From Pseudo-nitzschia pungens (lineage: Eukaryota > Bacillariophyta > Bacillariophyceae > Bacillariales > Bacillariaceae): DNA of 64,000 nucleotides. This document shows, in pieces, positions 55,111-64,000 of this stretch. A model generated the notes under the pieces. It did no database searches and was not told the DNA's origin. It was given only the letters and a program-made list of their open reading frames with translations. The stretch is from positions 4,793,346 through 4,857,345 of the forward strand of contig CM074761.1 in NCBI GenBank assembly GCA_037355855.1, written 5' to 3'. Both the position numbers and the translations under genes were made by a program. The first letter of the stretch is position 1. The number at the start of each line of letters is the position of its first letter.

Positions 55111-56862
55111 TTAACTTGCATCGGTCTCACTCTCATTGATCAACGAGCTGTAGTCGCTTCCGAGGTACGCCGTTACCGTTTTCAACCGACCGTTCAAATA
55201 GTGTTCTTCCAATTTCAGGTTTCCGCGATAACCTGCTCCGAGTGCGCACGCTCCAAGAGAGTTCTTGCTCGTATTTCTCGGCAAATCAAGCAGGACAACA
55301 CGGGAACGAACGGCTTCTGCAGCCAACTTGATCAATTCCTTTCCATTCACGTACTCTCCTTCGGTTTTCTTGTTGAAGTTTCGCTTTCTAGATCGCTTCG
55401 AACCATACTGCGGCTTCGGTGCGGCAAAAGTGTCGAAAAAATCGTCCGAAATACCGCAGTCGTCCTCCTCGGGTTCGTCGTGTTGCTCCTCCTCGCACAA
55501 ATTTACTTGGATCTTCATGTTTCTCTCGAGGCTATATCCATTTTTTCCGAGAATTTCATAGTCAATACCTCCCCATGGAGGATCAAAAAATGCAAGATCA
55601 ATGTGCCGAGGCAACATATCCAACCCACCGACGACGTATCCGGCATGGACTTTCGGAACCACGGGTGGAGGCATGTACTGTGGCATGTTGGGTTGTGGTT
55701 GATCGAGAATGAATTCCCCATCTTTGTAACAATACTTCAAAATGAAAATGGAGTTGCAATGGATAAAGATGAGTTTATCCGTTGGAATGTCGTACAGAGA
55801 AGCGTTATGGGCAGCTTTGAGTAGTTTCGAATAATCGGTGTCGACACACACGACCTTGGAAACAATGTGCGAAGGAATTTTTCCAAAGGCAATTGAATTA
55901 CCTCCGCATCCGCAAAAGCCGTCAAGAATCACAACACCGTTGCCGGCCTGTCCTTGCTCTTGGAACGCTGGGGATGTGGTAACCAGGCTGGAGACTCTCT
56001 CGGCGACATGATCCGCGATGATTTCCGGAGTGACAGAAAACCAGCCCTCCGCATCGAGCTGGATGCCACGATCGAAGCGCGAAAAAAGTCGTCTGTTTGA
56101 CGAGTTCCAGAGAAGATTCGATTTAGAATTAATGAGAAACAAATTATTTTTCGTGACCTACAATGGACGAACGAACGAATTCGATTCTACTTACCGGCGT
56201 TGCGCCCAGTACTTGTCGTGCACAATGTTTGGATCGTGTGGATTCGGTGTAAGCGTGTCAATCACGTCTCTGCGATGAACCCCCTCCGTGAGCTGTTGGT
56301 TGCTTTGGATGGGGAATTGAATGGATTCGACGTGATGAGGGACACGGGCGGTGGCTACCGACAGGAGCTTCGACTCGTCCTGTTTTTCCATGCCTGGAGG
56401 AGGCCCGCGTGGTGAACCTGGACTGGGAAAGGATTCGTCGGCAGTTTCGTCGGCAGCAAACCGATAGGGAAGAACACGAGTCGGGGCGTGTTGGTTTTGT
56501 GGTTGATAACACTCGTCTGGTTGAAAGTGAGCGGCGGAATCCCACAAATCACAACGATTCACAATCACGGTCATCGCGGCTGGTTTCTTCTTGGCTTTGC
56601 TGTTGTAATGACCGCGAATCGGAGATCGCGACTTGTTGTTGTGCTGACGCTGTCTCGCTGGAGATCTCGATTTGTTTTTTTGCCTCTGCCGACTCGGTCT
56701 CATCGGAGACCTCGACTTGTTTTGTCTGGTCGGAGAGTGGGACTTGTACAAACCCAATGATCCACTTCGGCCTCTCCCCGTAGCGGATGCAGCTGCATGA
56801 TCTCCCCTCGCATTGCTCGACTGGCCATCGAACTCCTTTTCGAGTTCTGTTTGCTTGGTCAT
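55111..56862 (-). CDS. TGS1: Trimethylguanosine synthase TGS1 with RS-like N-terminus
   Basis: S-adenosylmethionine-dependent enzyme that converts the m7G cap of snRNAs and snoRNAs to 2,2,7-trimethylguanosine. Two exons: 56195-56862 and 55111-56092, with a 102-nt GTAAGT...ACAG intron; 550 codons. The N-terminal about 100 residues are Ser/Arg-rich with a repeated KSRSP motif (three copies) spaced by Arg/Gln linkers, suggesting speckle or snRNP association. The catalytic core runs from NIVHDKYWAQRRRLFSRFDR across the splice join, with the SAM-binding motif VVILDGFCGCGGNSIAFG and the catalytic FDPPWGGIDYE. The lid segment differs, with an acidic insert (NLCEEEQHDEPEEDDCGISD) between DYE and the terminal helices. 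The end LKTVTAYLGSDYSSLI is normal for the family. Confidence 0.94.
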
Positions 56863-57736
56863 GGTATTAGCATGAAATCCAAGCTAGTGGCACAGTTCTG
56901 TCTCCTCGGCGAGAAACGCAGTGCGATTGTGGATTGTGTCGCTCATCCTTGGGAGACGGATGTTGCACTAAAATTTTTACTTCGTAATTTAATTAAGGTT
57001 ACTCTCCGAGCTGGGGCTCCGGTTCGAAAAGAGATGGAATCCGGCCATTCTATTTTTTTTTTGTTTTTTCAAAGCGCAAAAACTCCCTGCAAATTGTAGG
57101 AGCAACCATGCTTACGAACGAATTCGTAAACGTAAACCCCACAATTTTAGTCGAACGACACAAAAGCCTCAACTCTGGACATCGTCCTACGTTGGCAACA
57201 GTAGTGTCTGTACGCACACAGAATGACCTTTGTATGACTTCGTACGATTATTCACACGAACACCTTTCCGCCTTCGGAATTTCCTTTTATGCAGTAAGGT
57301 TTAACCTTATCGTGCGTACGGAAAGGCATATATATCACGTACGTAGTCGAATGGTAACTTACTTTTTGATACGGTATTCACTACAGCAATCCAGAAATTT
57401 CGCGCGATCACGCGCTATTTTCTAATAAAATCCCTTTGATTTGGACCATTGAAAGTTCCATTCACGAACAAACGCGAATGATCAATCTCCTGCAAAAAAA
57501 TACGATTTGCAACACGAAGAAGATGAAAAATTCTGTGGAAAACGGTCTATCTCGACCTACCGTAACTTACCGGTACGGTAGCGGTTGGCCGTGTGTTGTG
57601 TGTTGTGTCGAACGTCGAGAGGCAATGATACGAGGTGCGTACCGTATTAGATAAACTCCCTATCGAAACCAAAGGTATCGGATTGAGCACACTTCGACGA
57701 TCCGACACGACAGGCAAGGACGTCCCGACAAGCATC
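56863..57736. other. Divergent spacer, no gene recognised
   Basis: 874 bp between TGS1 (minus) and the TPR-like gene (plus). Open frames at 56797-57099, 57108-57425 and 57436-57654 have no family resemblance. Contains GTAAGGTTTAACCTTAT near 57295-57311 and CTTACCGGTACGG near 57570. Confidence 0.5.
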
Positions 57737-59046
57737 ATGGGAAAGAAAACATCGAAAGGCGGCGGCGGCGGCGGGGAAAAAAAGGCGGCGATTCGGATGC
57801 GTGCTGGTCGTCGAATCACCACGCCCTCCGCAAGGCGAAGCAACAACGAAAAGGAGTGTCCGAGAAACAGGAGGAGAGAGAACGGCGTTCGGCAATCCTG
57901 ACACGCGATTCCAAGCAAAAACGCGAAGAGGGCAAAAATCGATTGCACATCAAACACACCCAGCGGCAACTCGATAAACTGAGAGAGAGACTCGAGCGCT
58001 GGGATGATGTCGAGGAAGCCTTGTTGCTCAAAAAACAAGAGGAAGAACGACGGAAGAAGGAAGAGGAGGCTAAAAATCCGAAGAAGAGAAAGATTCGAAA
58101 TGGACCCGAGACCTGGAAATTAAAGGGCGCTGCCAGACCGGCCCACTTGGTCTATGATTTCGACACGAGATACGTGGATCCCTATATCAAAGAACACGAA
58201 GAAGCGAAGAAAAAAGCTTCGAGGTGCCGAAATGTATTGGTCCTCTGCAAGGGCAGATTCGGTGCCGAAAACGACAAAGATGTCCCACAGCCCCACTGCC
58301 GCGAATATTTGTCCTTGTTGATGCAGCTCGGAAATCTATGCATGCACTCCCGACAACTGAAAAGTGCGCGAAAAAGTTTTCTGGAATGCATGGAGCTGGA
58401 TTCCTCGGAAAATCCCATCACACCCGCGAGGTGCCAGCTGATGAGATTGTACATGGAAGCAAACAGACCCGATTCCGCACGACGCCTCTGGGAAAAGCTT
58501 CCCCCTACCGACCCCTCTGTTTGGATTCGGTATTCTGCGGTGCTGATTGAATTCGTGAGCTTCAAACTCTTGGAAGAAGAAGGGAGCAGCGAAGAAAATT
58601 GTCGGGATCGAATGGTTGAAGCGATAAAAACGAATATCTTTTGTGCATACTACCTCGCTTTCTTTGACGACTTCTACGAGGTAATGGATTACACCGACGA
58701 GATTGAGGATGCCGATGAATCCTCTCCTCTGGAGGAGGCAATAGAATATTGCAACAGCGAGCAACTGGGTGCGTGGAAAGGGACAGATGGAGCAATGGAA
58801 TGGGTGAAAGAATTTCTGGTTCGTCTAGTGAACGACGAATCATTCCGTGAAGGGTATGACCTTTCGACGTCCGACTTGGATTGGAGAAAAGCCCTCTCGA
58901 CCGTCCGAGAGTCGCTTCCTTCGAATCCTAATGAAGGCATGGACGACGATGACGAGTCCGTGGTAGACGTTGAAATGTATGCGAATATGTTTGAAACCTC
59001 CATGGAGATGTTGGAAGATTCCGGCGCTTTGAAGGGAAAGATATGA
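57737..59046 (+). CDS. TPR-like helical protein, conserved unknown, one missing base at A7
   Basis: The ATG at 57737 starts MGKKTSKGGGGGGEKK, followed by a highly charged helix. The frame breaks at a run of seven A (57777-57783): one more A would continue into GGDSDACWSSNHHALRKAKQ and the long open frame, giving 437 codons. A highly charged coiled coil (DKLRERLERWDDVEEALLLK, then QEEERRKKEEEAKN) leads into a helical-repeat core (EYLSLLMQLGNLCMHSRQLK then ARKSFLECMELDSSEN and QLMRLYMEANRPDSARRLWE), compatible with tetratricopeptide-like units. A conserved-looking block IKTNIFCAYYLAFFDDFYEV and AIEYCNSEQLGAWKGTDGAM near residues 280-330 suggests a defined family spread among algae and fungi, which I cannot name. 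It ends 45 bp from the convergent GALDH stop. Confidence 0.75.
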
Positions 59047-59091
59047 CTCGTAGAGCAATAAAAGTCAATCATGGATCTATATTTTTTTTGT

Positions 59092-61311
59092 TTATTCGTC
59101 TTCGTCGGACGGTATGGGATTCCCGAGAACAAGATCCAGCAGCGGATTTGATAGAATGTTGTCGGGGTCGTAAATACCTCTCAGAGTGTTGAATTCCGCC
59201 AGGGGAAACCGTTCCAGATACAAGGTCTTGAGTTCAACGGCTTTCCATACAGTTGTCGGCTGTTCCAGCTTTGACCAGTGGCTGACTGCCTTTAGTGGAC
59301 GTCCGATGTGACGAACAAGATCTGTGTACTTGGTGTTAAATAGCTGAGTGATGTCTCTTCGCTGCACCGGATCGTCGGATGGGAGGTAGTTGATAATGCC
59401 TACCCATGTATACAAACTTTCTTCGGTTCCAGAGGCAGGGGACATGGGCGAGGTCGACCCACAAGTCCATCGTTGTTCGATTGGGGAATGCGCTGGTATG
59501 TTGTTCTCTTCGATCTTTTGCAGCAAGTCTTCCATGAATTTCATGTCATTGTTGTCGTTTTCGTCCTGTGTGCCGGTTGGGAAGCAAACTTCATAAACCC
59601 ATTGCTGTTTATTCATTTCACACATTGAACATTGATTGAACAAGAAAACTTTGAGTTTTTGGCAATTCTGAGGGATCGCGGGAACGAATGATGAAAACAA
59701 GAATATTTACCTGACCGCCACAGTCGAACTGAAGTAACTCATCGCTTGGTCGAACTTGGTATCCTTCGTTTTTCTTCCAAAAGTCGGCCTCGGCTTTATT
59801 GCATCGCTTCACGTGTGCGACATCCAGGGGTGCAAAGGCCAACAGTGTGTCTGTCGAAATAGAGAATAGCGATGAAGACAAATTTCAATTTAGTACTTTG
59901 ACGAGCAACGATAGTCTTCACGTGGTACAGTCTGGCCGATCACCGAGTCTCACCTCGAAGTTCCCCGAATCCCATTCCCTTCACATCTTCCGCAGAAAAG
60001 TTTTTTCCATTTTCCAGACACAACTGTTGCAATAAATCTGTGAGGGGTTTTTTCTTCTCTTCTTCACCAAGAGAGTCAGAAAAGGCAGAAGGTTTAGTTT
60101 CTTCCGCTGGATCGAATTCATCATTGGTAACCACAATTACTGCATCAGTGTAAGGAATCCACATGAATCTCGCATGCTTATGTTTCTCCAGTAGCTCGGT
60201 TTTTCTCGACATTGCCTCCTTTCGCGTCAGAACAAAAGTGTGTTCAATGAGCTTATGAGCAGGAATGCACTCCATAGTGATTTCCACAACAACACCTAAA
60301 CATCCAAGTGCCACACGAGCAAGTTCAAAGAGCCTTCCGTCCTTCTCTTTTGTGAGCTCGATAGTTCCCTTGCCAGGGGTGACAATTTTCAATTTCGTGA
60401 CATAATGATCCACGGGCGCAATTCTCTTCCCTGTTCCATGAGCTCCAACCTGCGTGAATCCTCCCATTTGTTGTTCTGCAATGGATGCCAAATTGGGAAG
60501 CGTAAGATTGTGCGGTCTCAAGGCCTCGATCACCTTTTGAAATAACGGATTCAGAGACAAATCGCGCAGATCGAAAGGAACAACAATGGATTGAAAGATG
60601 CGATGAGGATTGAAGATAGCAGAGGCAACCGGTCTCCGGTACCCTAGCAGAAAAGATTCCATCGGGCAATGAACGGCTCACCTCTCTGACTGGGATCCCT
60701 GCCTCAACCGTTATCGTTTTGTTTTCCGTGTCGATTTCCAATACTCTGTCCATGTTGGCCATGCTTATCATTCCGTCTTTGTTCAAAGCGATTCCATTAG
60801 GACTAAGCGAGGACCCGAGAGGTCGGACCGTTTGACCTCGCTCCTGGCAATCTCGCACTATTCTTTCTACGTCCTCGATGCTTTCTGGTTCCCAGAAATT
60901 CTTGTTTGCAACCGTTACCTTGTGCGTTCCACTCCAATTAATAACATCCGTGGTATCATTGTCGGCCGCCTCTTCTTCCTGGTCACCACCATCTGTATCC
61001 CCAGACGACAGTTCCGTGGTTTGCGCAGAGAGCGACTTCAAGAACAGCTCTTGCTCTTCCGTCCAAACATCATCGAGTCCAAACGACAGCATCGATCCGG
61101 CACCAGCACCTGCTGCCATCACGACAGCTGGTAGCATCGATATATACGACGAAGCCCGCCAAAAGCCACCCCCATCGGACGATCCTTGTCGAAAGGATTC
61201 GTCGACCGTCGTCGAGAGCCGCGAGGCGCACGAAATCCCCCTGCTCTTGTTCAGTTTGCGAAAGAGCACATTGGTTCCGTGCCGTTTCAAAGATGATATT
61301 CCTCGCATCAT
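59092..61311 (-). CDS. GALDH: L-galactono-1,4-lactone dehydrogenase (ascorbate biosynthesis)
   Basis: Last enzyme of ascorbate synthesis, a flavoprotein of the mitochondrial inner membrane that passes electrons to cytochrome c. Four exons: 60682-61311, 59954-60533, 59711-59850 and 59092-59604; introns of 148, 103 and 106 nt; 621 codons. The N-terminus MMRGISSLKRHGTNVLFRKL is a mitochondrial presequence, followed by a short hydrophobic segment (SYISMLPAVVMAAGAGAG). The FAD-binding region has VRPLGSSLSPNGIAL and GGFTQVGAHGTGKRIAPVDH. The aldonolactone-oxidase domain shows ARFMWIPYTDAVIVVTND, VAHVKRCNKAEADFWKKNEG, the DCGGQ|QWVYEVCFP junction across intron 3 and EQRWTCGSTSPMSPAS. An acidic insert (SSGDTDGGDQEEEAADNDTT) precedes the FAD domain. 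Plant-type GALDH fits better than animal gulonolactone oxidase because of the CGGQQW and presequence. Confidence 0.93.
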
Positions 61312-62836
61312 TTCGCTCCGTTATAGTTTTCGTTCCTTGCCGGTGCAATCACTTGCAAATGAGGGAAGGATACAGAAAGCGCGCTTTCGCGGTCGGTTTT
61401 GTCGGCCTAAGATTAGGGTTGGTGAGCGGTGAGCGTTGATCGTTGATTTTGAGATCGGAGATTGGTGATTTTCCTTAGTACCAGTTCATACTCGTACCGG
61501 TACGAGTGAGGAGTGAGCCTGTCACGAGTTCGGACGTACGGGTAAGGTTACCTGTTTTGAATCAAAACGATTGAGTAAGGTTACTTCGTACATTGTAATG
61601 CATCAGTGAAGTTATTGCATACTGGCCTCGAAACGGTAGCTAAGGTTAAGGTTACCGTAACCTTACCCGTATGGACACCTATGCGTCAGATTATTTATTG
61701 GCTTCTGACATCCATGCAAAAGTGATGCTTCGGAATCAATCGTGATCCGTTCGAAAAGAAGATGTGCAAATTTTTTTGATTGATGAGAGATTCTTTGATG
61801 AGGTTCGTACGTATGTTATGAACGTACAAATAATATGTGTTTATCTCAATACCGCACCGTTTTGTACGGTAAGATTTAACCTTATGCAAGATAGATATCA
61901 CGGTTAATCGTACAATAACCTTAAAATACGTAACCTTACCAGAATTCCATCTGGATGCCATAAAGTTCAAGCTGAAACTACGTAAGGTTTACGGGTAGAT
62001 TACTTCTACTGGAACATGAAATACATACGAAGTACGTAAGTCTTACTGTACTTCTAATGACAATATTACTTTTTCGTACTAAGGTTACGGTAAACCTTAT
62101 GGTACAAAGGAGACGAAAATATTTTTGGCGCGGTAAACCTCAACTCTCTGAACAATAACATCGCGGAATTTACGAGGCAAGATTACTGAGGGTAAAAGAA
62201 CCTACCGTTCCGGTGACACGTTTCTTTTCTACTGTACAGATCAAGGACGAAAAAATAAAAAGTAAGATTCTACTGTGGCAGTTACGGAACTTGTAGTTGT
62301 GCTTGTACGGTAAATCTTACGCCTAACATTGAACATGCTGCAGAACAAGTGGTTAGCCCACTCGTACGATATTTGCATCCAAGCTTACTTTGTACTTGTA
62401 TTTCTGTACAAGAGCGGTAACCTTACAGAGTTAACGATAACGATGGCTTCTGTGGAAGGAGACACAATTGGATTACTACTTCGTAATACGGTAGATTACC
62501 AAACAAACAAACCCCAACAATCGTAACCTTACTTTTTCGTCAAAAAAGTAACCTTTCCTAAATTAATCGTCTAAGGTTACGGTACAACTGCAGAACAACA
62601 TCAAACCTCAACCCTAACTCTCGGTTAAGACTTTTCCTTGGGAACAAACAAGACGACGAAGCTCACACCCTTCTTCTGGATTGTCAAACGTTGCAATACG
62701 GGTAAGTTATTTCGTCACCGAGTTCGAGGATATAATATCCGAACTTGCATCAAGACAAAAAGAATCAAAAGAGGAAAGACGTCAATTCCTCTCTGTGACC
62801 TCCTGTCGAGTACGCCACAAGAATCGTATTGCAACG
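61312..62836. other. Divergent spacer, 1.5 kb, dense in GGTTACC/GGTAA words
   Basis: No gene recognised. GGTAAGGTTACC, GGTTAAGGTTACCGTAACC and TACGGTAAACC words recur at 61540, 61640, 61860, 62090 and 62570. The open frames at 61695-61970 and 62329-62526 show no family resemblance. The gene at 62837 may have 5' untranslated sequence here. Confidence 0.5.
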
Positions 62837-64000
62837 ATGGAAAGTCGCAAACGCAAAGAGATCCCTGAAGGAGTGACCGAAGATGAACTAGATCGACGCA
62901 CCAAGAGTCGAGAAATAAAGGACGAGGAAGTCGCTGTTCATCATGCAGCTGCGAGCATCGAAGATCCTACTCTAACAACGGCTGGGGAGATGGTAACAGA
63001 GACAACCGCTGTAGCGGCGAGTACTGTCGATGCTTCGGTTTTGCCCAGCGGTACCGAAAGCATTCCAACTCCGAACGAGCCAGCTACCGTGGATACAGCG
63101 GTGCCGGAGATGGGGAACCAGGACTTTACGGTCACAATCAAAGAAGATGCGGGCCCGAAGCCTCCGCCGAAACCGTACACTGCCGAGGAGCTTTCCCATT
63201 GGAATCAAATGTTTTTCGAGTTGATGGTGAGCAGACCTGATGTATGCGTCATTTTTTGTTGGGCCTGTATCGTGTTGGATTATGTTAGGTTAGGTCAGGT
63301 TCCTCTTGTTGATAGCCAACCTTTTCGTTCGATTTGCGGATGATTCTCATCCATGTTTCGTTGTCACTTCGAACCGCACCTGATTCAAAATGAATTGAAA
63401 TGAAATCGAATCGAATCGAATCGATTGGGCTGTTGCGACATAATTACCATTGTATTGTATAGCTCTATCGAATCGGGCATGGCAATGTGAACGTCAAGTC
63501 CACGGATAGGAAACACGAAGAGTTGTACAAATGGATTGTTCAATTGCGGAAAGACTACAAAACTCGCGAACGAGATCCCTCGGACTCGCCCCTCACGGAG
63601 GACCAGATCAAGGTGCTCGAAAGCGTGCGCTTTGCTTTCACAACTCGAGGAGAAGAGCATTGGCAGAAAAGTTACGAAAAGTTGAAGGAGTACAAGCGGG
63701 ATCACGGACACGTCTTGGTTCCTCGGCAATGTGAGATTCCTGGACTAGGAGATTGGGTAAGGAAGCAATAGCATTGACGCATTGAGAATAACTACAACGG
63801 GCAAAACGTCTCCGATCGACTTGGTATCGAAGGGTATCTAATTGATTTTGGCTATTTTTGTGTCTGTCTCATTCTACAGGTAACAAGTCAACGTCAGCAA
63901 TACCAAGAGTACAGGAAAGGAAGACCAACGCCACTCACAAAACAACGAAAAGAGTTGCTGGATGCAATTGGATTCCAGTTTCGGATCAGAAATCGCCCCG
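62837..64000 (+). CDS. Helicase-associated-domain protein (diatom-expanded family), 3' truncated by window end
   Basis: Three exons are visible: 62837-63226, 63463-63756 and 63880 to the window edge; introns of 236 nt (GTGAGC...ATAG) and 123 nt (GTAAGG...ACAG), both phase 0. The first 130 residues are Glu/Thr/Pro-rich and likely disordered; the ATG at 62837 (MESRKRKEIPEGVTEDELD) is the first supported one. The folded part carries the repeated pattern YKWIVQLRKDYKTRERDPSD followed by LTEDQIKVLESVRFAF, then SYEKLKEYKRDHGHVLVP ending GLGDW|VTSQRQQYQEYRKGR. This is the helicase-associated (HA) domain, W...R..Y then L...R...L..IGF, found in many tandem copies across diatom proteins of unknown role, apparently without an attached helicase. 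The last codons end mid-domain at FQFRIRNRP. DNA binding is an inference from the domain name. Confidence 0.8.

Noticed and set aside
57108..57654. Small plus-strand frames upstream of the TPR-like gene
   Set aside because: No conserved composition; the spacer holds the same palindromic words as other non-coding spacers.
1..64000. CRISPR arrays, rRNA, tRNA, transposases or viral genes
   Set aside because: No spaced direct-repeat array, no recognisable rRNA block, no convincing tRNA cloverleaf and no integrase, reverse transcriptase or capsid-like reading frame was found by eye.

Overview
The window is nuclear DNA of a photosynthetic stramenopile, almost certainly a diatom. Three observations support this. 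Genes carry short GT-AG introns (about 60-240 nt) and are densely packed on both strands. Several nucleus-encoded plastid proteins have a secretory signal peptide followed by an ASAF-type motif (bL17 with ASAFAP, a neighbour with QSFAP, an HflX GTPase with TAFVP, a fibrillin with SSAFF). The right edge holds a helicase-associated-domain protein of the kind that is expanded in diatoms. The species cannot be named from sequence alone.

Layout, left to right: an unrecognised low-complexity protein (971-2549); a Tudor-like basic protein (4182-5862); a small mitochondrial protein (6080-6608) divergent from mitochondrial EF-Ts (7216-8439); a PH-like protein (9102-11001) convergent with TSR1 (11138-13885); plastid bL17 and a second plastid protein, divergent (15405-17313); ALG13; a Kelch-BTB-BACK protein; Sec1/Munc18; plastid HflX; a class 3 lipase and a plastid fibrillin, convergent (29391-32099); PRP8 (32627-40449); an unrecognised acidic protein; L-threonine aldolase; L-2-hydroxyglutarate dehydrogenase; SART1/Snu66; mitochondrial trifunctional protein alpha; TGS1; a TPR-like protein convergent with L-galactono-1,4-lactone dehydrogenase; and the 5' part of a helicase-associated-domain protein cut by the window end.

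Functionally this is ordinary housekeeping content. One theme stands out: PRP8 and SART1 (both U4/U6.U5 tri-snRNP) and TGS1 (snRNA cap hypermethylation) lie within about 25 kb. Metabolic genes serve mitochondria (HADHA, L2HGDH, GALDH, EF-Ts) and plastids (bL17, HflX, fibrillin). Spacers carry dispersed palindromes built from GTAC, GGTAA and CTTACC, AGT/ACT microsatellite tracts and a short telomere-like array.

The most notable observation is a recurrent single-nucleotide frame disruption inside otherwise well-conserved genes. About ten sites look like one extra base (including two in PRP8, two in the fibrillin, one in HADHA and one in the Kelch-BTB gene). Three look like one missing base, at least two of them at homopolymers. 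When these single bases are accounted for, exon lengths sum to whole codons. Consensus error is the simplest explanation, but the bias towards extra bases away from homopolymers deserves a direct check against reads and transcripts. No CRISPR array, rRNA, tRNA or transposon was recognised.
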